Assembly: GCA_039720395.1 (NCBI GenBank)
Contig: CM077833.1
Span: 30,787,478-30,851,477 of the forward strand
Direction of reading: 5' to 3'
From: Liquidambar formosana
Taxonomy: Eukaryota; Streptophyta; Magnoliopsida; Saxifragales; Altingiaceae
DNA: 64,000 bases
Below, in pieces: positions 11,534-24,149 of the stretch. The notes beneath the pieces are model-generated. The model had not been told where the DNA came from and did no database searches. It saw nothing but the letters and a program-made list of their open reading frames with translations. The number at the start of each line of letters is the position of its first letter. Position 1 is the first letter of the stretch. The position numbers and the translations under genes are program-made.

Positions 11534-14500
11534 TCAGAGAGTGAGTAAGCTTGGTGCAGACTGGGGAGGATTCGTAAGCATGTGAACAACCTCCCTCATC
11601 GTTGGCCTTGCAGAGCTCTCATCCTCCACGCACATCATTGCCACCTTGAACAGATGGATGACACTTGTCAGAGGGTATCCATTGAGCCTGGGGTCCACCA
11701 CTGCCAAAACTGAAGCCGCATCAGACGGCTGAGAGACTTCTGTTGTAGTTTTCCTGACCCACCTCACTATGTCCACCCCATCTCCGAATTCACCCACTGG
11801 CTTTCGCCCTGCGATTAGCTCCAATAGCACAACACCGAAGCTGTACACATCGCTTTTCTCGTCCACTTTGAGCGTGTAGGCGTATTCTGTTGTACATCAG
11901 ACCATACACACAGATTATTTGGGATTAGGGGGTTGAAACACTTTCAAAATCATTCAATTTAGGTCATGTTTCGTTTGGTTGAAATGGAATGAAATGGATG
12001 GAATCCGATCTCATTCCAATTCATTCCTAAACAATAAGTTTAGATAAGATAATTAAATGAAAATAGAATATAATAATAATAATAATGAATTATAAAGATA
12101 TTCATTTCATAATATTTATTTCAATTTCATTCCATTCTAGATTATTTTAAATATAAAATCAAATTTTCTTTCTACTCATTCCATCCCAACCAAACAAACA
12201 TTGCACCACACCAGATGGTGCCAAACAAATTTAACAGTCCAAGTTCCAAACTAATTTCAATACAACTGTAATTTGGCCTCGAACTAGGCCCACTCAAAAT
12301 TTATTGCACTGAAACAGTCAAACCCTTGCTTCCCAGTGGGTCAGCAGCCCACAGCGTGGCTCCCCACAAACCAGCCACGTCAGCAGAAAAATTTGATTGG
12401 GACCCACATTCTTTCTTGCGTCCAAACGTAAAGTGAAGGGTAGGTCTAAATCAAGACTTTTTTGCTAACTTGTAAAGATAGAGAAAGATGTGTAGAAGGA
12501 AAGTATAAGGGGTCTGAATTTAACCAAAAAAAATGGTGATGATTTAGACCCACCCTCAAGTTAATCATCAGAAGTAAGCTAATGGATTATTTTAGCCAAC
12601 CCAATGCAATCAAAACCATGCAACCTCTAAAATAGGAGTAGAAAAAGTATTTAAAGAGAAAAAGAAATTGAGAACTTTTTATTTCTGAGTGGTTTTATAT
12701 TTTTGAAATACTCCGTTAAAAATAAAATATTAGAAATTGAGAAGGCTATTTCACAATCAAACAGCCCAATTAAATTCCAAGTAAGCTAACTGATCTACCC
12801 GGACTATTTCGATCTGCCTATTCTAGCAGATGGGACAAATACGATTTTTTATGCCGATATGGAAGCTGGTAATGCTCCCATCACTTCAAGCTACAGTTAA
12901 CCTTTTTCAAATTACAAAAAAGGACTTTAGTATCTGGGTGAAATGACGGTGTACCCCAATCGTGAGTAGGGAACGGCCGGAACGCCATATCAGATCCCAT
13001 TTCCCAGCTTTATGGGAAAATGGACAAAAGGGTTGATAGGTCAATTCAAAGTCCATTCAAAGTCACGTTGTTTCTGAAGTCGAAGTAAATGGGGGAAGGG
13101 GATGGGGCGAGATTACGAACCTGGCGCGATGTAACCATACGAACCAGCAATGGAAGACATGCATTCCGACGCCCCGGCGTCCTGCAAGAACTTGGCTAGC
13201 CCAAAATCAGCCACATGCGCCTCATATTCCGAATCGAGCAATATATTGTTCGACTTCACGTCCCTGTGAAAAATCAGCGGCGAGCAATCATGGTGCAGAT
13301 AACACAGCCCCTTCGCCGCCTCAATGGCGATCCTATACCTCGTCTCCCACTTCAAATGCCCGCCCTTGGATCCATGCAACAGCTCTCCCAAGCTCCCATT
13401 CGGCATATACTCGTATACCAACAAGTTCGTGTCCTTGTTCGACACGTATCCTAACAATCTCACGATGTTCCGGTGTCGGATACGTCCCAGAGTTTGAATT
13501 TCTGCTGAAAAACCGTGATCATTTCGTCCGGTACCTCGCCCTACCAGCCGCTTGATTGCCACGTCAACACCGTCTGGCATGGACCCGCGGTAGACGATTC
13601 CGGCTCCACCTTTGCCGATAATGTTCTCTTCTTTCAGGCATTCGAGAACGTCCTCCGCTTTGAAATCGAATCGATGAAATGCTGTGAGCTTCCAAGCTCT
13701 TGATTTCTGGAGTTTCTTCCTTCTGATTATTACGAAGGTAATAGACAGCAATAACACCACGGTAACGAGTGCTATGATCGTGACGACGAGTTTCTTAGGA
13801 GTAAACGACGACGTTCGCCTCCGTCCTGAAGCCTGGACCGCAGGGCAAACTGAATGGCGCGGGAAACAAAGGTTTGGGTTTCCCGCGAATACGCTGTCGT
13901 TGAACACCGAAAACTGGCCCCCGCTGGGAAGTCTGCCGATGAAGTTATTATCAGAAAGATCGAGCGTGGTTAGGCTTATCATGGATCGAATTTCACCTGG
14001 TATTTGGCCGGTGAGAAGGTTTCCTGACAAGTTGAGAGTACCTAAGATCTTCAACCTAGCAATCTCCTTTGGAATTTCACCGTAGAGACTATTGCTGCTG
14101 AAATCGATCGATGTAAGAGATGAACAGTGAGATATAGACGTTGGAATTTCACCGCTTATGTTGTTGGCACTGATGTTAATCTTCGAAAGCGCCTTGAGAT
14201 TGAAAATTTCTTTGGGAATTTCACCGGAAAATCGATTCATTTCAAGGGAGAGCGTCTGTAAATTTCTCAGATTACCGATCGCCGGAGGTATTTTTCCCGT
14301 TATCCAATTATTAGACGCCGTGAAAAGTCCGAGCGCATTACCTGACATCTCCGACGGAAGTTCGCCGGTGAAGTAATTGTCATTCAGCTCGATCATATCC
14401 ACCGACGGTAACTTGAAGAGACCGGCGGGAATCGTTCCGTTGAGGAAGTTCTTCATGATTCGTATTCGAGTCAGCGATTTGCACTCACCGAGTTCTTCAG

Positions 14501-15705
14501 GAATCGGTCCGAAGAAGTAATTTTCCATCAATATCAACGTCAACAACGCCCCTCCTTTGCACAAATCCCGAGGAATCGTTCCGGTTAAGTGGTTCGTAGC
14601 GACGTCCAGTTGCTTGAGCTTCCCGTTACGGCCGAGATTCTCCGGTAGTTCGAACGTGAAGTTGTTTTCCCACACCTGTAGTACCTCGAGATTTGGGAGA
14701 TCGCCGATGAACGCCGGAATCGGACCGTGCAGATTGTTCCGAAACAGATTGATCAGCGTAATATTCTGAAGCTCCGCGAAGCTCTCCGGTATTTCTCCGG
14801 TGAGATAGTTGATAGATAGATCAAGTGACTTCAAACTGATTAAACCAGAGAGTTCCGAAGGTATATGACCTGTAAGCCGGTTGATTTGGAGAAACAGTGT
14901 GTGCAGATTCTTCAAACGACTCAAACTCGTTGGAATCTCGCCGGAGAGGTTACAGCTTGACATATCAAGAAGTCGGAGTGAGCTTATCGATCCTAACTCA
15001 GGAGGAATACCTCCAATGTAAGAATTAAAGTAGCCGATGTACAGTTCCTGAAGGTTCGATAACCGAGCCAAACTCGCCGGAACTTTTCCAGACAGCATGT
15101 TGCCGTTCAAGCCCAAGTATTCCAAACTTTCAATCTCGGAGTACACCTCGGGTATCTCGCCGGAAAAGAAGTTCCCGCCAAGAGCCAAATGCTTGAGCTT
15201 CTTCAGCTTCACGATCTCCGTCGGAAGTGGATCCGCTGAAGTTATTGTTGTAAACATCAAGACACTCTAACTCCATCATTCCCTGGATGATCTCCCCCGG
15301 AAAATCGCCGAACAGTTTGTTATTCGAAACGTTGAAGAGCTTGAGAGCGGTTAAGTTCGCCAATTCCAAAGGGAGTCTCCCGGTGAGATTATCGCCGGCA
15401 ATCGTCAGATAAACGAGCTTGTTCAACAACCCAATCTCCGGCGGTATGGAACCCAAGAGAGGAAGAAACGACACGTTAAGAGAAGTCACTCGGAAATCCG
15501 CGTCACATGAAACACCAGAAAACGAGCAATGCACTGACGGTGACTGCGATTTCGCCCAATCCTCGAGTCCCGAACCCGTTGGTCCGATCATCGAACTCTT
15601 GAGCTTCAACAGTATTTCGAGATCTGTGTAAGCAAAGCAGGATGAGAAAAGGAGGAAAATGGTGGAAATGTGGAGCAGAAAATAATCGAAAGAGGTTCCT
15701 CCCAT
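11534..15705 (-). CDS. CLV1: CLAVATA1 leucine-rich-repeat receptor kinase (one extra base in exon 1)
   Basis: Plasma-membrane receptor kinase of the CLV3-peptide pathway that limits shoot stem cells. Exon 1 is 15705-13121 and exon 2 is 11886-11534, split by one 1,234-bp intron in the kinase domain after ...GYIAP, as in Arabidopsis CLV1. Removing one extra base near 15231 gives 978 aa (Arabidopsis 980). The start chosen is MGGTSFDYF, which gives a signal peptide ending near CFAYTD; an in-frame ATG lies 12 codons upstream. After an N-terminal cap with [10 protein letters not shown] come about 21 LRRs of plant type, one transmembrane helix ([17 protein letters not shown]) and an RD-type kinase: GKGGAG near 697, AIK lysine near 718, HRD near 813, DFG near 833. 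Close matches such as [18 protein letters not shown] separate it from BAM receptors. The frame break lies at NNNFSG/PLPTEIV, near residue 158. Confidence 0.93.
11962..12207. mobile_element. ATTCC-rich TIR MITE in the CLV1 intron
   Basis: The left end TTTGGTTGAAATGGAATG is mirrored by CATTCCATCCCAACCAAAC at the right end, about 240 bp away. The interior is AT-rich and non-coding. A relative at 57869-58103 has the same design. The target duplication is unclear in this copy, so the ends are approximate. Confidence 0.65.
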
Positions 15706-15773
15706 TTTCTTTGCGGTTTTTTTTTTTTTCCACTGTAACACTGGGTGGTGATGAAGAGGACGGATTTGAAGGG

Positions 15774-15783
15774 CTATAATAAG
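15774..15783 (-). promoter_or_regulatory. Possible TATA element of CLV1
   Basis: CTTATTATAG on the minus strand lies about 70 bp upstream of the chosen CLV1 ATG, in front of a CT-rich leader. The match is weak and the position is the main support. Confidence 0.25.
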
Positions 15784-16010
15784 TAGCTTAGTGGTGGTGC
15801 GGTTCCCCCTGAAGAGAATCGAAAGCTCTGAGTATCATACTAGAACGAATAAACAAAAGAAAAATCATGGAGAGAAAAGATGGCCTACTAGTAGCATAGG
15901 GGTTGCATGCAGAGTGTCCTGGCGCCTGCAGTTTTGTATGACCTGGGTCCTCTCCCGTACGCTACGGATTTGACGGTTCCTGACAGTGAGTTAACGTCTG
16001 AATTGTTAAT

Positions 16011-16796
16011 GGGTAAATTACATTAAGACGCCTATAAAATCTGACTATTACAGATACACCTCCTCATATTTTTAAAATTACATTAATACCCGTACTTGAC
16101 AAAATAAATTTCAAAAAGACCCCTTCCTCTATCTTCTGTCTATTAATCTATTAAATCATATTCAAATTTTCTCAAAATACCCTAACTACCCTTAGTGAGT
16201 GATAACTTCCATGTTAAATGCATATAACTCGCTAATCCAATATATTTATCCAGTACTTTTGAACTTTTTAATTATTATTGTTAAACAACTAGAAGATAAA
16301 ATATATATATATATATTTAAAAAGTTTAAATTTTTTGTCCAACTGATGTGATAGCTATCAGATTCACTCATTAGAACAATTATTTATCTAATTAAATTTT
16401 TAATTGATTTGCAAAATGAAAAATAAAAAATTGATTTGCCAAGTTGCCACCTCATTTGAGTAAGTAGATTTGGGCCAAAAAAAAAAAGAGTCTATATAGC
16501 ATTACTCATATATAGAAATAAATGAAAAAAATTACAATGGAAATGCATGTGTAAAGTAGCAAATAAGGTGGCAGCTTCGCAAAGCAATTTTTTTTTTTTT
16601 TCATTTTGCACATCAATTAAATAAATCATTATTTCTAATGAGAAAATTTGATGACTGTCATATCAATTGGACAAAAAATTTAAACTTTTTGTCATTTTTT
16701 TTGTATATGTAAAAATATAGATCTTAATATAATTTCAGAAATATGAAGGGATGTACTTATAATTGTCATATTCTAAAAGGTTTATGTAATTTACCT
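16011..16796. mobile_element. 786-bp foldback transposable element
   Basis: The termini GGGTAAATTACATTAAG and ...TTATGTAATTTACCT are inverted copies. The match continues inward through CCTCATATTTTTAAAATTAC against GAAATATGAAGGGATG, then through TTTTTTGTCCAACTGATGTG, and on to GATTTGCAAAATGAAAAATA against TTTTCATTTTGCACATCAAT. The whole element is therefore close to one long hairpin with its centre near 16,490-16,540. It is flanked by TTGTTAAT (16003-16010 and 16797-16804), giving an 8- to 9-bp duplication. No coding capacity. The termini resemble MULE-type MITEs but differ from the 400-bp family. Confidence 0.8.
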
Positions 16797-16804
16797 TTGT
16801 TAAT

Positions 16805-19800
16805 TGGTGACCCCAGTTACCGTTACCCTTGACGGATAGTGCCATATGTGACGGTAATGGGCCTTATGCGTGATGCCGTGATGGAACTCACTTGATAGGT
16901 GTGTTTTCGACGGCGTGATCTGGCGCTTTGAATGACAGGCCCTATGATAATTTTCTGTCTGCGCTTGTGTCAGATCTTCCAGTTGTATCGCTGACATGGT
17001 ATTTTCCTTCTTTAAGTTTTTCCTGGGTAATTTTTTTTTTAAATTTTTATTAAGAGTTACAAGTCCCAAGTATGTTTTAAAAATCTTTTTCCCTAATCTC
17101 CCACAGGCGTTCGATCTTACGAGAGTTTGATCTCTTATTATAGATTAGCAAAAAAAAATTTTTTTTGGTACGGAATATTTATTTTTAAAAATAAAAAATA
17201 TATTTTGTTGATTAGTAATTGAGCACACGTGATGCATGTACAACACATTTTTTCAAGTTTTTATGTTATCAGTGGAAGTTGTTATGTTAGTTTCTAAGTT
17301 TCTTAAATCGCATGTGTGTATAAGAGAGAATCAAAGAGAAACAAATTCTAGTGGATTTTTTAAAGTTTGTAAAATTATCAAATCGTCTTTTAACTTTATT
17401 AACTTATAAAAGTATTTTAATATTTTCAGGTGCAGTCCAACCATAAAGAAAATTGATTTTATATAGTAATATAGATTTTTTTTTTTTTTTATTTTTGCTT
17501 GATGATATAGGTGGTAGGCATTTAATTACGTAACACAAAACTCAACTATGTCGATGTAACAATCACATTATTTGGAAAAAAAAAAAATGAAAAGAAAAGA
17601 AAGAAAGAGTAGCACTATTTTCTCTCAAAAAATGTTAATCCCACCCCAATGTTCTTTGGGTCCCAATTATTCAATTCGATGAGAGTAAAGTTTACATTTA
17701 ACACAAATGAGTTCATATGAGTAAATGTCCTAACCTTACATTGTATATCAAAACAGCGTTAGATGAACATTTGTTATTCTCCTAACAATGATTCCGTGCT
17801 GCATTATCAATCATGTGAATTTGCCACCTATTTTTATAACTTATCTTATGTGTCAAAAGTGTAAAGGTGAAAATAAATATGTGAAACTGAACATGGAACA
17901 AAGAAAAATTACCATATATAGGTGGATGAGAAAATATGGATGAAATAAATTAATGAAATAATATAATTCATAATTAGTTTCGAAAGTACCGTTGATGTAA
18001 AAAAGAGTTACATATAACACTAATTTGAAAGAATTGAGATACCATTTTAAGAGAAGTGCTATTGCGATACATGAGATATTGTACATATTACATACACCAA
18101 TTTTTTTAAAGAAAAATTCTAACATATATGTTTTGAAAAAAATAATTAAGATGACTCTAAATCCATATATATATATAAAGCCCTAATATAAAGCCCTAAT
18201 ACGAAGCAAAGTTGCCCTTCTCTGAAATTATTAGAAAACAAAAGTGGTTTTGTATTTATCTGCCTTAGAAAATACAACCTCCTTATCCGATTTGTCTCGA
18301 AGTTACTCTGTTGTTTTTGTTTTTTCTTTCTCAGTCCTGCCCTTTTAAGATCATCAAAAATCAATGTGGATACTGTCCTGTCTCAGAGCTGAATGCTGAA
18401 AACGGGCATGGAGCATGGAAAGGCCGGAGGCATGGTTGGGGCCCAGGGCAAAGGCTGTCTGTGTCTTTTCCCAAACGGAAACCTTTCCCTCTGACTCAAC
18501 TTGGCTGTGAGTGGAAAGTCTACGCTCCCTTTTGTTTTCTTCTTTCATAATCAGAATCGTCCAATAGTGGGCCCCTATGCAAAGACCTTATCCAACCCTT
18601 CATTATCTTTCCTTCCATACCACAACACATCAATTCTCATAAGTAAATGAAGCACGGGTACCATGCACCCTTTGATGGATACTTTTGAAATCCCCTCCCC
18701 CTATGACTTCTGAGTTATAGATTTTTAGGTGTAGATTTTACAGAGTAATTTTTTTTATATAGAAACGTACTATTTACACGGTAAAAAAAAGGGCTCCCTA
18801 CACTCTTCTTCGTTCTCACAATTGAGGGGAGTTTTTTTAATATTTTTTCTTTAATCTCTAGTATTTATTTTTAATTTTTTTATTTATTTTTTATCAAATG
18901 GACATAGGATAGATATTTGGTACCTATTGGTTGCATTTATTTTAAGAATTTTTTTGCTTTTGAAAACATAAAGTTATAAAAGGAAAAAGCACTGTTTGGT
19001 TTGACCAATTAAAAAGGATTTGTAAAAAGCAAAAAGCAAAATATTTAATTTTAAACCAAAACAATGAAAATTTGCTTTGACGAATTAAAAGCACTGTTTG
19101 GTTCGACAAATTAAAAAGGATTTGTAAAAAGCAAAAAGCAAAAGTAAAATATTTAATTTTAAGCCAAAACAATGAAAATTTGCTTTGTAAAAGTCATTTT
19201 TATCTTTCGAACGAATTAGACCTTAACTCAAAAAATTTGCAATTGAAAAATTGTGTCTGTCCTAAACTTCTATTTGGATAATGATAATTCAATAGAGTTT
19301 CTCATTACATCCAAAGTATCACTGCCGAAATCAATTTTTACCAAATGCTCTTTCACTTTTGCTACTTATACTTAAAACCAAAAAATAAGAAAGTAAAAAT
19401 GACTTTTTATACTTAAAAAAAGATCTTTTAAAAAGTGGAACCAAATGGTGGCTTTGATTTTTAAATTGTTATTCTTTTATCATATGCATTATTCTCACTC
19501 CATAGGCCTTGTAATTTAGTGAAATCTTAATGGAATTGAGGTGAGTATAACTTATAACTTTAGGAATCGAATTCCTTCAAATACAACTTCTAATGGAAAA
19601 AAGAAAAAAAAAAAAATAATTTTGGGCCAGTTGAGACTTGGGTAATCTTAGGTCCAAAGTTGGATTTCCCTCAAATGTAAATCCCCTTTCCTCCTCCCCT
19701 AAAAAATAGAACAATAAATTCCATCTTTATTTATGACCCAATGAGATGAAGCGTGGACTTTGAATTACAAATTCCATCTTTATTCTCTTTAAACAAAGTA

Positions 19801-20740
19801 GCTTTTATGAACACCTTTATGCTCAAATTAAAAGTCGTCGAAAAGGATACGGAAGTAATGCTCCTAAGAGGATTAAAGAGATAATTTGAAATCCGAATAA
19901 GCTGTGGCAACAAAGCCAGAAGCATTTATTCGCCTTCACCCATAACATCTTATTAGTCCACTGGTAAGGAGAAGTGGAGAACAGATTCGCATTCCCATTC
20001 ATAGAGGAATGCTGAATTAGAATCTGTGTTGAGTGATTTGAAGAATAAAGCTTATTGCTTTTATGGCAACAAATTGTACTTGGATGCTTGATATTGGGGC
20101 TTTCCCCGTATCAGGGCCACGGATCCTGGAAAGCTAATGTTTGTAGAGGACATCTGCTTTTATGTTCTATTGTTTTTCAGCGACCCTAGATTAATTAATG
20201 TTTCAGGACGAAGGGTTGTCTTTTACTCTATGCAAATTTATATATTTAATTCCAAACAAGAATCAAAGGCACAAGCTTTCTGGGGCAGGAAAAGCATCCC
20301 ACCAAAAGATATGAGAGAATTCAACCCGTGGTCTTTAATCGATAGCACCTTGAAATGTGCTGCACTATTGACAATTCTGAAATTTATTTTTAAAACGACC
20401 AACAAACACTTCAAAGCTCCATGGGCAAAGAAAAGAGATTCATTGATTTTATTGGAAGGGAATTAATTCATTGACTAACTACTACCCAAACTTTACTCAA
20501 TTGAGATATCACCGCTAAGCTATAAGGGTTGGTAATAAGGGGAAAGTATTCTTGCTTATTAGTGTCGTTAATGATAATTGAGGACTTACCCAAAAAAATA
20601 AAATAAAATAAAATGATAATTGAAGCATGCACTTCTATAAACTTGAATTCCATTCTTTTTTTCCTCCAATTTCATTACAATGATAAATCATGCGTCCTGA
20701 AACTTAAATCAATGCACCTCTAGAAAAAAACTCACATAGA
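16805..20740. other. Gene-free stretch upstream of CLV1
   Basis: AT-rich DNA with many homopolymer runs and a 102-bp tandem duplication near 18989. The segment 16805-17000 is less AT-rich and probably continues the pre-insertion CLV1 5' flank broken by the 786-bp element. I find no exon chain with recognisable protein character. Confidence 0.45.
18989..19197. repeat. 102-bp tandem duplication
   Basis: A unit beginning GCACTGTTTGGTT at 18989 repeats at 19091. Both contain AATTAAAAAGGATTTGTAAA, then AAAAGCAAAAAGCAAAA, then ACAATGAAAATTTGCTTTG. The second unit has a few-base insertion in the AAAAGC tract. It is non-coding. Confidence 0.8.
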
Positions 20741-20748
20741 GCACTTTG

Positions 20749-21117
20749 ATAGGGGTGTGGGTGCCAAAGTTACACCCTCAAATATAGTGCCAAATTTTCA
20801 GCTTTGGCAAAATGGGTGCCAAATAGGCAAATATGGTACAATGTTTTAACATTTTGACAAATGCACACCCACATGAATCAAATTGTATTAGATCAAACAC
20901 GAGCAAATGTAAAGTGGATTTGTCGTACTTATCAATCTTTTATATTATTTTATTATTTCTATTTAATTATGTTGAATAATTTATGATTTTATGATTTTCA
21001 TTTTTTATATTTTAACCTGAGCCAATAAAATGAAAAAATAAAAAATAAAAAAAATTAACATGAGTCTCACCAAATGGCATTTCAACACTCACGTTGCTCC
21101 CCACTTGGCACCCCCAT
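20749..21117. mobile_element. hAT-like non-autonomous element with 8-bp TSD
   Basis: The left end ATAGGGGTGTGGGTGCCAA and the right end TTGGCACCCCCAT are inverted. They are flanked by perfect 8-bp repeats GCACTTTG (20741-20748 and 21118-21125). The 369-bp interior is AT-rich and non-coding. An 8-bp duplication and a G-rich terminus fit the hAT superfamily. Confidence 0.65.
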
Positions 21118-21621
21118 GCACTTTGCATTAAAGACAGACCTAGGGCTTAGGCCCGAATGTGCAAGGAATTCGGTTGGAACCAAAGCTGGGATAGGGACAA
21201 GCTTGTTTGAAAAAAAAAAAAAAAAAAGAAGACGGGCTTACGTGTCTCTTACTCCGTATTAGACTATAAACAGCGCCCCTTTTTTTAATTTTTGGATTAG
21301 AGTATTAGTAGCTTTTAGTGAACTCCAGTAGTGGCAGAAATAGGGCTAAAAGGTCTATAAAATTTGCAATGATAACCTACTTTTGCTTGTTTTAGTAAAA
21401 AGTCAGTAACCTTTTCACCACTTGAAAGACTTGGGAATTGGGAGGGATTGATCGTTGATGGACCAGACGATTGAACGTGTTTCAATGTGCAGCTGTTCAA
21501 CCATGCAATGATGATGAAGAATACTTCTAGCAGGGTTCAATCAATCAAATAGAGTGCACTGTGGGCAAAGGTCACATCCAATTGTGTGATTTGGGCCGTT
21601 CACGGGCTTAACTTTCTTTCA

Positions 21622-22017
21622 GGATCGGTAATTGCCATCCTTAATTTTATTTGTATTCTCATTCAATTTTATTTTTTTAGATTTTTTTTAAAATTATAAA
21701 AAAATAAGTGCATTGTTTAATAAAAAATATCATTTTGAATAATTTTGTTCATTAAATTTTTTTTAAAATTTATCATTTAAATAGGTTTTTTTAAGACTAA
21801 AATTAAACAAAAACTATAAATTGGCGAAAAGGTCCAATTAAATGAAAGATTATTTTAAAAACAAAAAACTCCATTCTGCAAAGTTGTTCAAAATGATATT
21901 TTATAATCAGAAATGAAAGTAATTTTCATTAAAATATTTTTTATTTTTTATAAAACTTTGATAAATTAAAATAAGTGAGGATGCAAATAAAATTAAAGGG
22001 AGGCAACAACCGCCCCC
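21622..22017. mobile_element. Foldback MITE, diverged copy 4
   Basis: The palindromic core with AATATCATTTTGAATAATTTTG and its inverted partner matches the 400-bp family. The outer arms end near GGATCGGTAATTGCC and GGCAACAACCGCCCCC, as in the copy at 45603. I see no clear 9-bp duplication, so the ends are approximate and the copy is probably old. Confidence 0.65.
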
Positions 22018-22744
22018 ATTAGGAAATTCTATAAGCCAAGTCTTGTCCTACTAATTGCCCAGAAGGCCATGCACTCATATTCACATTTAGTTCCATTTTT
22101 TACTATGGCTTATTGCATAATGATATAATAGTGTAGTGATAATCTCTTTACTTGCCAACTAATTTTGGATTCAAATTGTTGATATAAAAGTGAATAAAGG
22201 GTAAGAATAGGTTCCATCGATTATAAAAAGAGTAGACATTTTTTTCCACCCAACTCAGCTTGGAAGATAAGTATCGTATTTTACGGTTCAGGTGAGATAG
22301 TGTGTAATTAACAATTTAACGTACTTTCGCTGGACCCCAGGTGGGTTTGACGGGGTGGGGGCCTGGGATGAACAAAGCCTACAAATGGCAATCATGGGGC
22401 AAAGATGCCCAATTGACATGGTTTAGAAACATGGTTTGGGGCCCATTAGGAAGTTAACGGTAGCCCAGATATGTGGTTTGCTATCAAATCAAATCTATAC
22501 AGACGTTCTCCTCCCTATAGGGTGTGGCCCAATCCGATGGATTCCTTTCGTAGTGGAATTTTTCCTTTTCCCCTTTGGTGGAGGAGATATGTAATGCTCC
22601 TAGGTTTATAATGGTGGCCTAAAATATTGGTGCTCACATTGATCAACATTGTGTGCCCCTTTTTTTTTTCTTACCAATCTAAAATGACCTAAACACACAC
22701 AAAGTAATAGGACAAAGACCAAATCCCAGCACACACCTCACATG

Positions 22745-22990
22745 TAAGGGTGTAAACAAGCCGAGCCAAGCCAAACCGAATAGTAGGCTACTTAAACTTA
22801 GCTCGTTAAATTAACAAGTTTAAAAATAAAGTTTGAGTTTGGCTCATTTAACTTATGAACTGAGCTCGAATAGTTCTTTTGATAAGCTTTAAAATTATGA
22901 TTAAACTCGACTCGTTTATCTGACGAACGATCTTTATATCAAGTCAATCTCGAATCGAGACTGAATAATTTGACTTGTTTTACAGCCTTA
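22745..22990. mobile_element. hAT-like MITE with 8-bp TSD
   Basis: The 246-bp element starts TAAGGGTGTAAACAAG and ends CTTGTTTTACAGCCTTA, an inverted pair. The flanks CTCACATG (22737-22744) and CTCACAGG (22991-22998) match at 7 of 8 bases. The interior pairs partially (AAGTTTGAGTTTGGCTCATT and related segments). No coding capacity. Confidence 0.75.
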
Positions 22991-23502
22991 CTCACAGGGT
23001 CTAACATATATATGCCATCAGATCAATTACAAAAAAGGGCACGTCATATAGAATTTCCATTGCAAAATATCTACCTTGAACCAAGGCTGTCCGATTGCCA
23101 TCCCTCTGTAAGTGGCATGCTTTCGCGTGACTTCCATCAATTTTAATGGATTTATAATTCCCGTGAGAAGAGGGAAACAGATTGGCCCACTAGTTAATCA
23201 GTACAAATTCCATTAAAGGGCTGGCCAATTGGAGTTGGTGACTTGGTGGATGGCTGGAGTAGCAGTACTGCAGTAGTGGTTGAGGTGAGAGAATAGTCGA
23301 TAGATACTATAGTAGAAACGAAAGGCTTACGAGTCCAAACAACGTGCTACACTGACGGTCCCCTCCTCCCCCGAAAGGGACCATATACCAAACTCTGATT
23401 GCAACACGGATTCTAAGTGTATGTTTTTTGACAAGAGAAAATTTTTGTTGTACATATGGAGTTGAATTCTTGACTTCCTCTAAATGTCATGCCTACTCTT
23501 CA

Positions 23503-23535
<33 letters not shown>

Positions 23536-23687
23536 ATAATATATATATAACGGAAGAAATGAGCCCTGATGATGTCACGTGTCAAATTTATAAATTTTTA
23601 TTTTTTTTTTCAAATCACATGCTGAACAGTAAAACACGGTGGAGAAAAAAAGATAAATATTACATTTTAGTGTCCCCTATCTAACCT

Positions 23688-23972
23688 AATACCAAAAAAA
23701 GGATAATGTCTGTCAACTTGTTATAAATTAACTGTATAATTACATCAAAATAACTATCAATTTTATTTGTTTTGTATTAAGTTGGGAAATATTCACTCAA
23801 AAGTAATTTCCTAAAGGTAAGTTACTTTGTGACTTTTGAGGAAATTACCTTTTTTAGTGATTTCCAACTTAATACCAAAGAAAGAATATTATCTCCCAAC
23901 TTGCTACAAATCGACTATATATGTGATTCAAAAGGATTACTAATTTTCTTTGTTTGGTATTAAGTTAGGAAG
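23688..23972. repeat. Two diverged ~105-bp modules bounded by TTAATACCAAA inverted ends
   Basis: The modules at about 23688-23790 and 23862-23972 both begin (T)TAATACCAAA and end TTGGTATTAAGTT or a variant. Between these lie the shared segments CAACTTG(T/C)TA and AATCGACT or a variant. A third relative sits inside the hAT-like element at 39990-40315 (40118-40215). The modules look like pieces of one transposon family. Confidence 0.55.
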
Positions 23973-24149
23973 TGATCACCAAAAGGTAATTTCTCCAGGT
24001 AATTTCTCCAATTTTTTTTTTTTTTGGTTTTCACTGCTCTTTTTCTAATGCAGTATAGGTAGGTTGACACTTGATATATATTATATATCTCTTTGTTTTC
24101 ATGTGAGAGAATCAGAAAACTTATACTATATAATGTTCAATCAAAACTT

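Noticed and set aside
13215..14769. Several plus-strand frames opposite the CLV1 exon
   Set aside because: Antisense shadows of the GC-richer LRR and kinase coding sequence. No domain character.
15503..15733. Second minus-strand frame overlapping the CLV1 start
   Set aside because: The overlapping frame with the signal peptide and CFSGVSC cap is the real one. This is an out-of-frame shadow.
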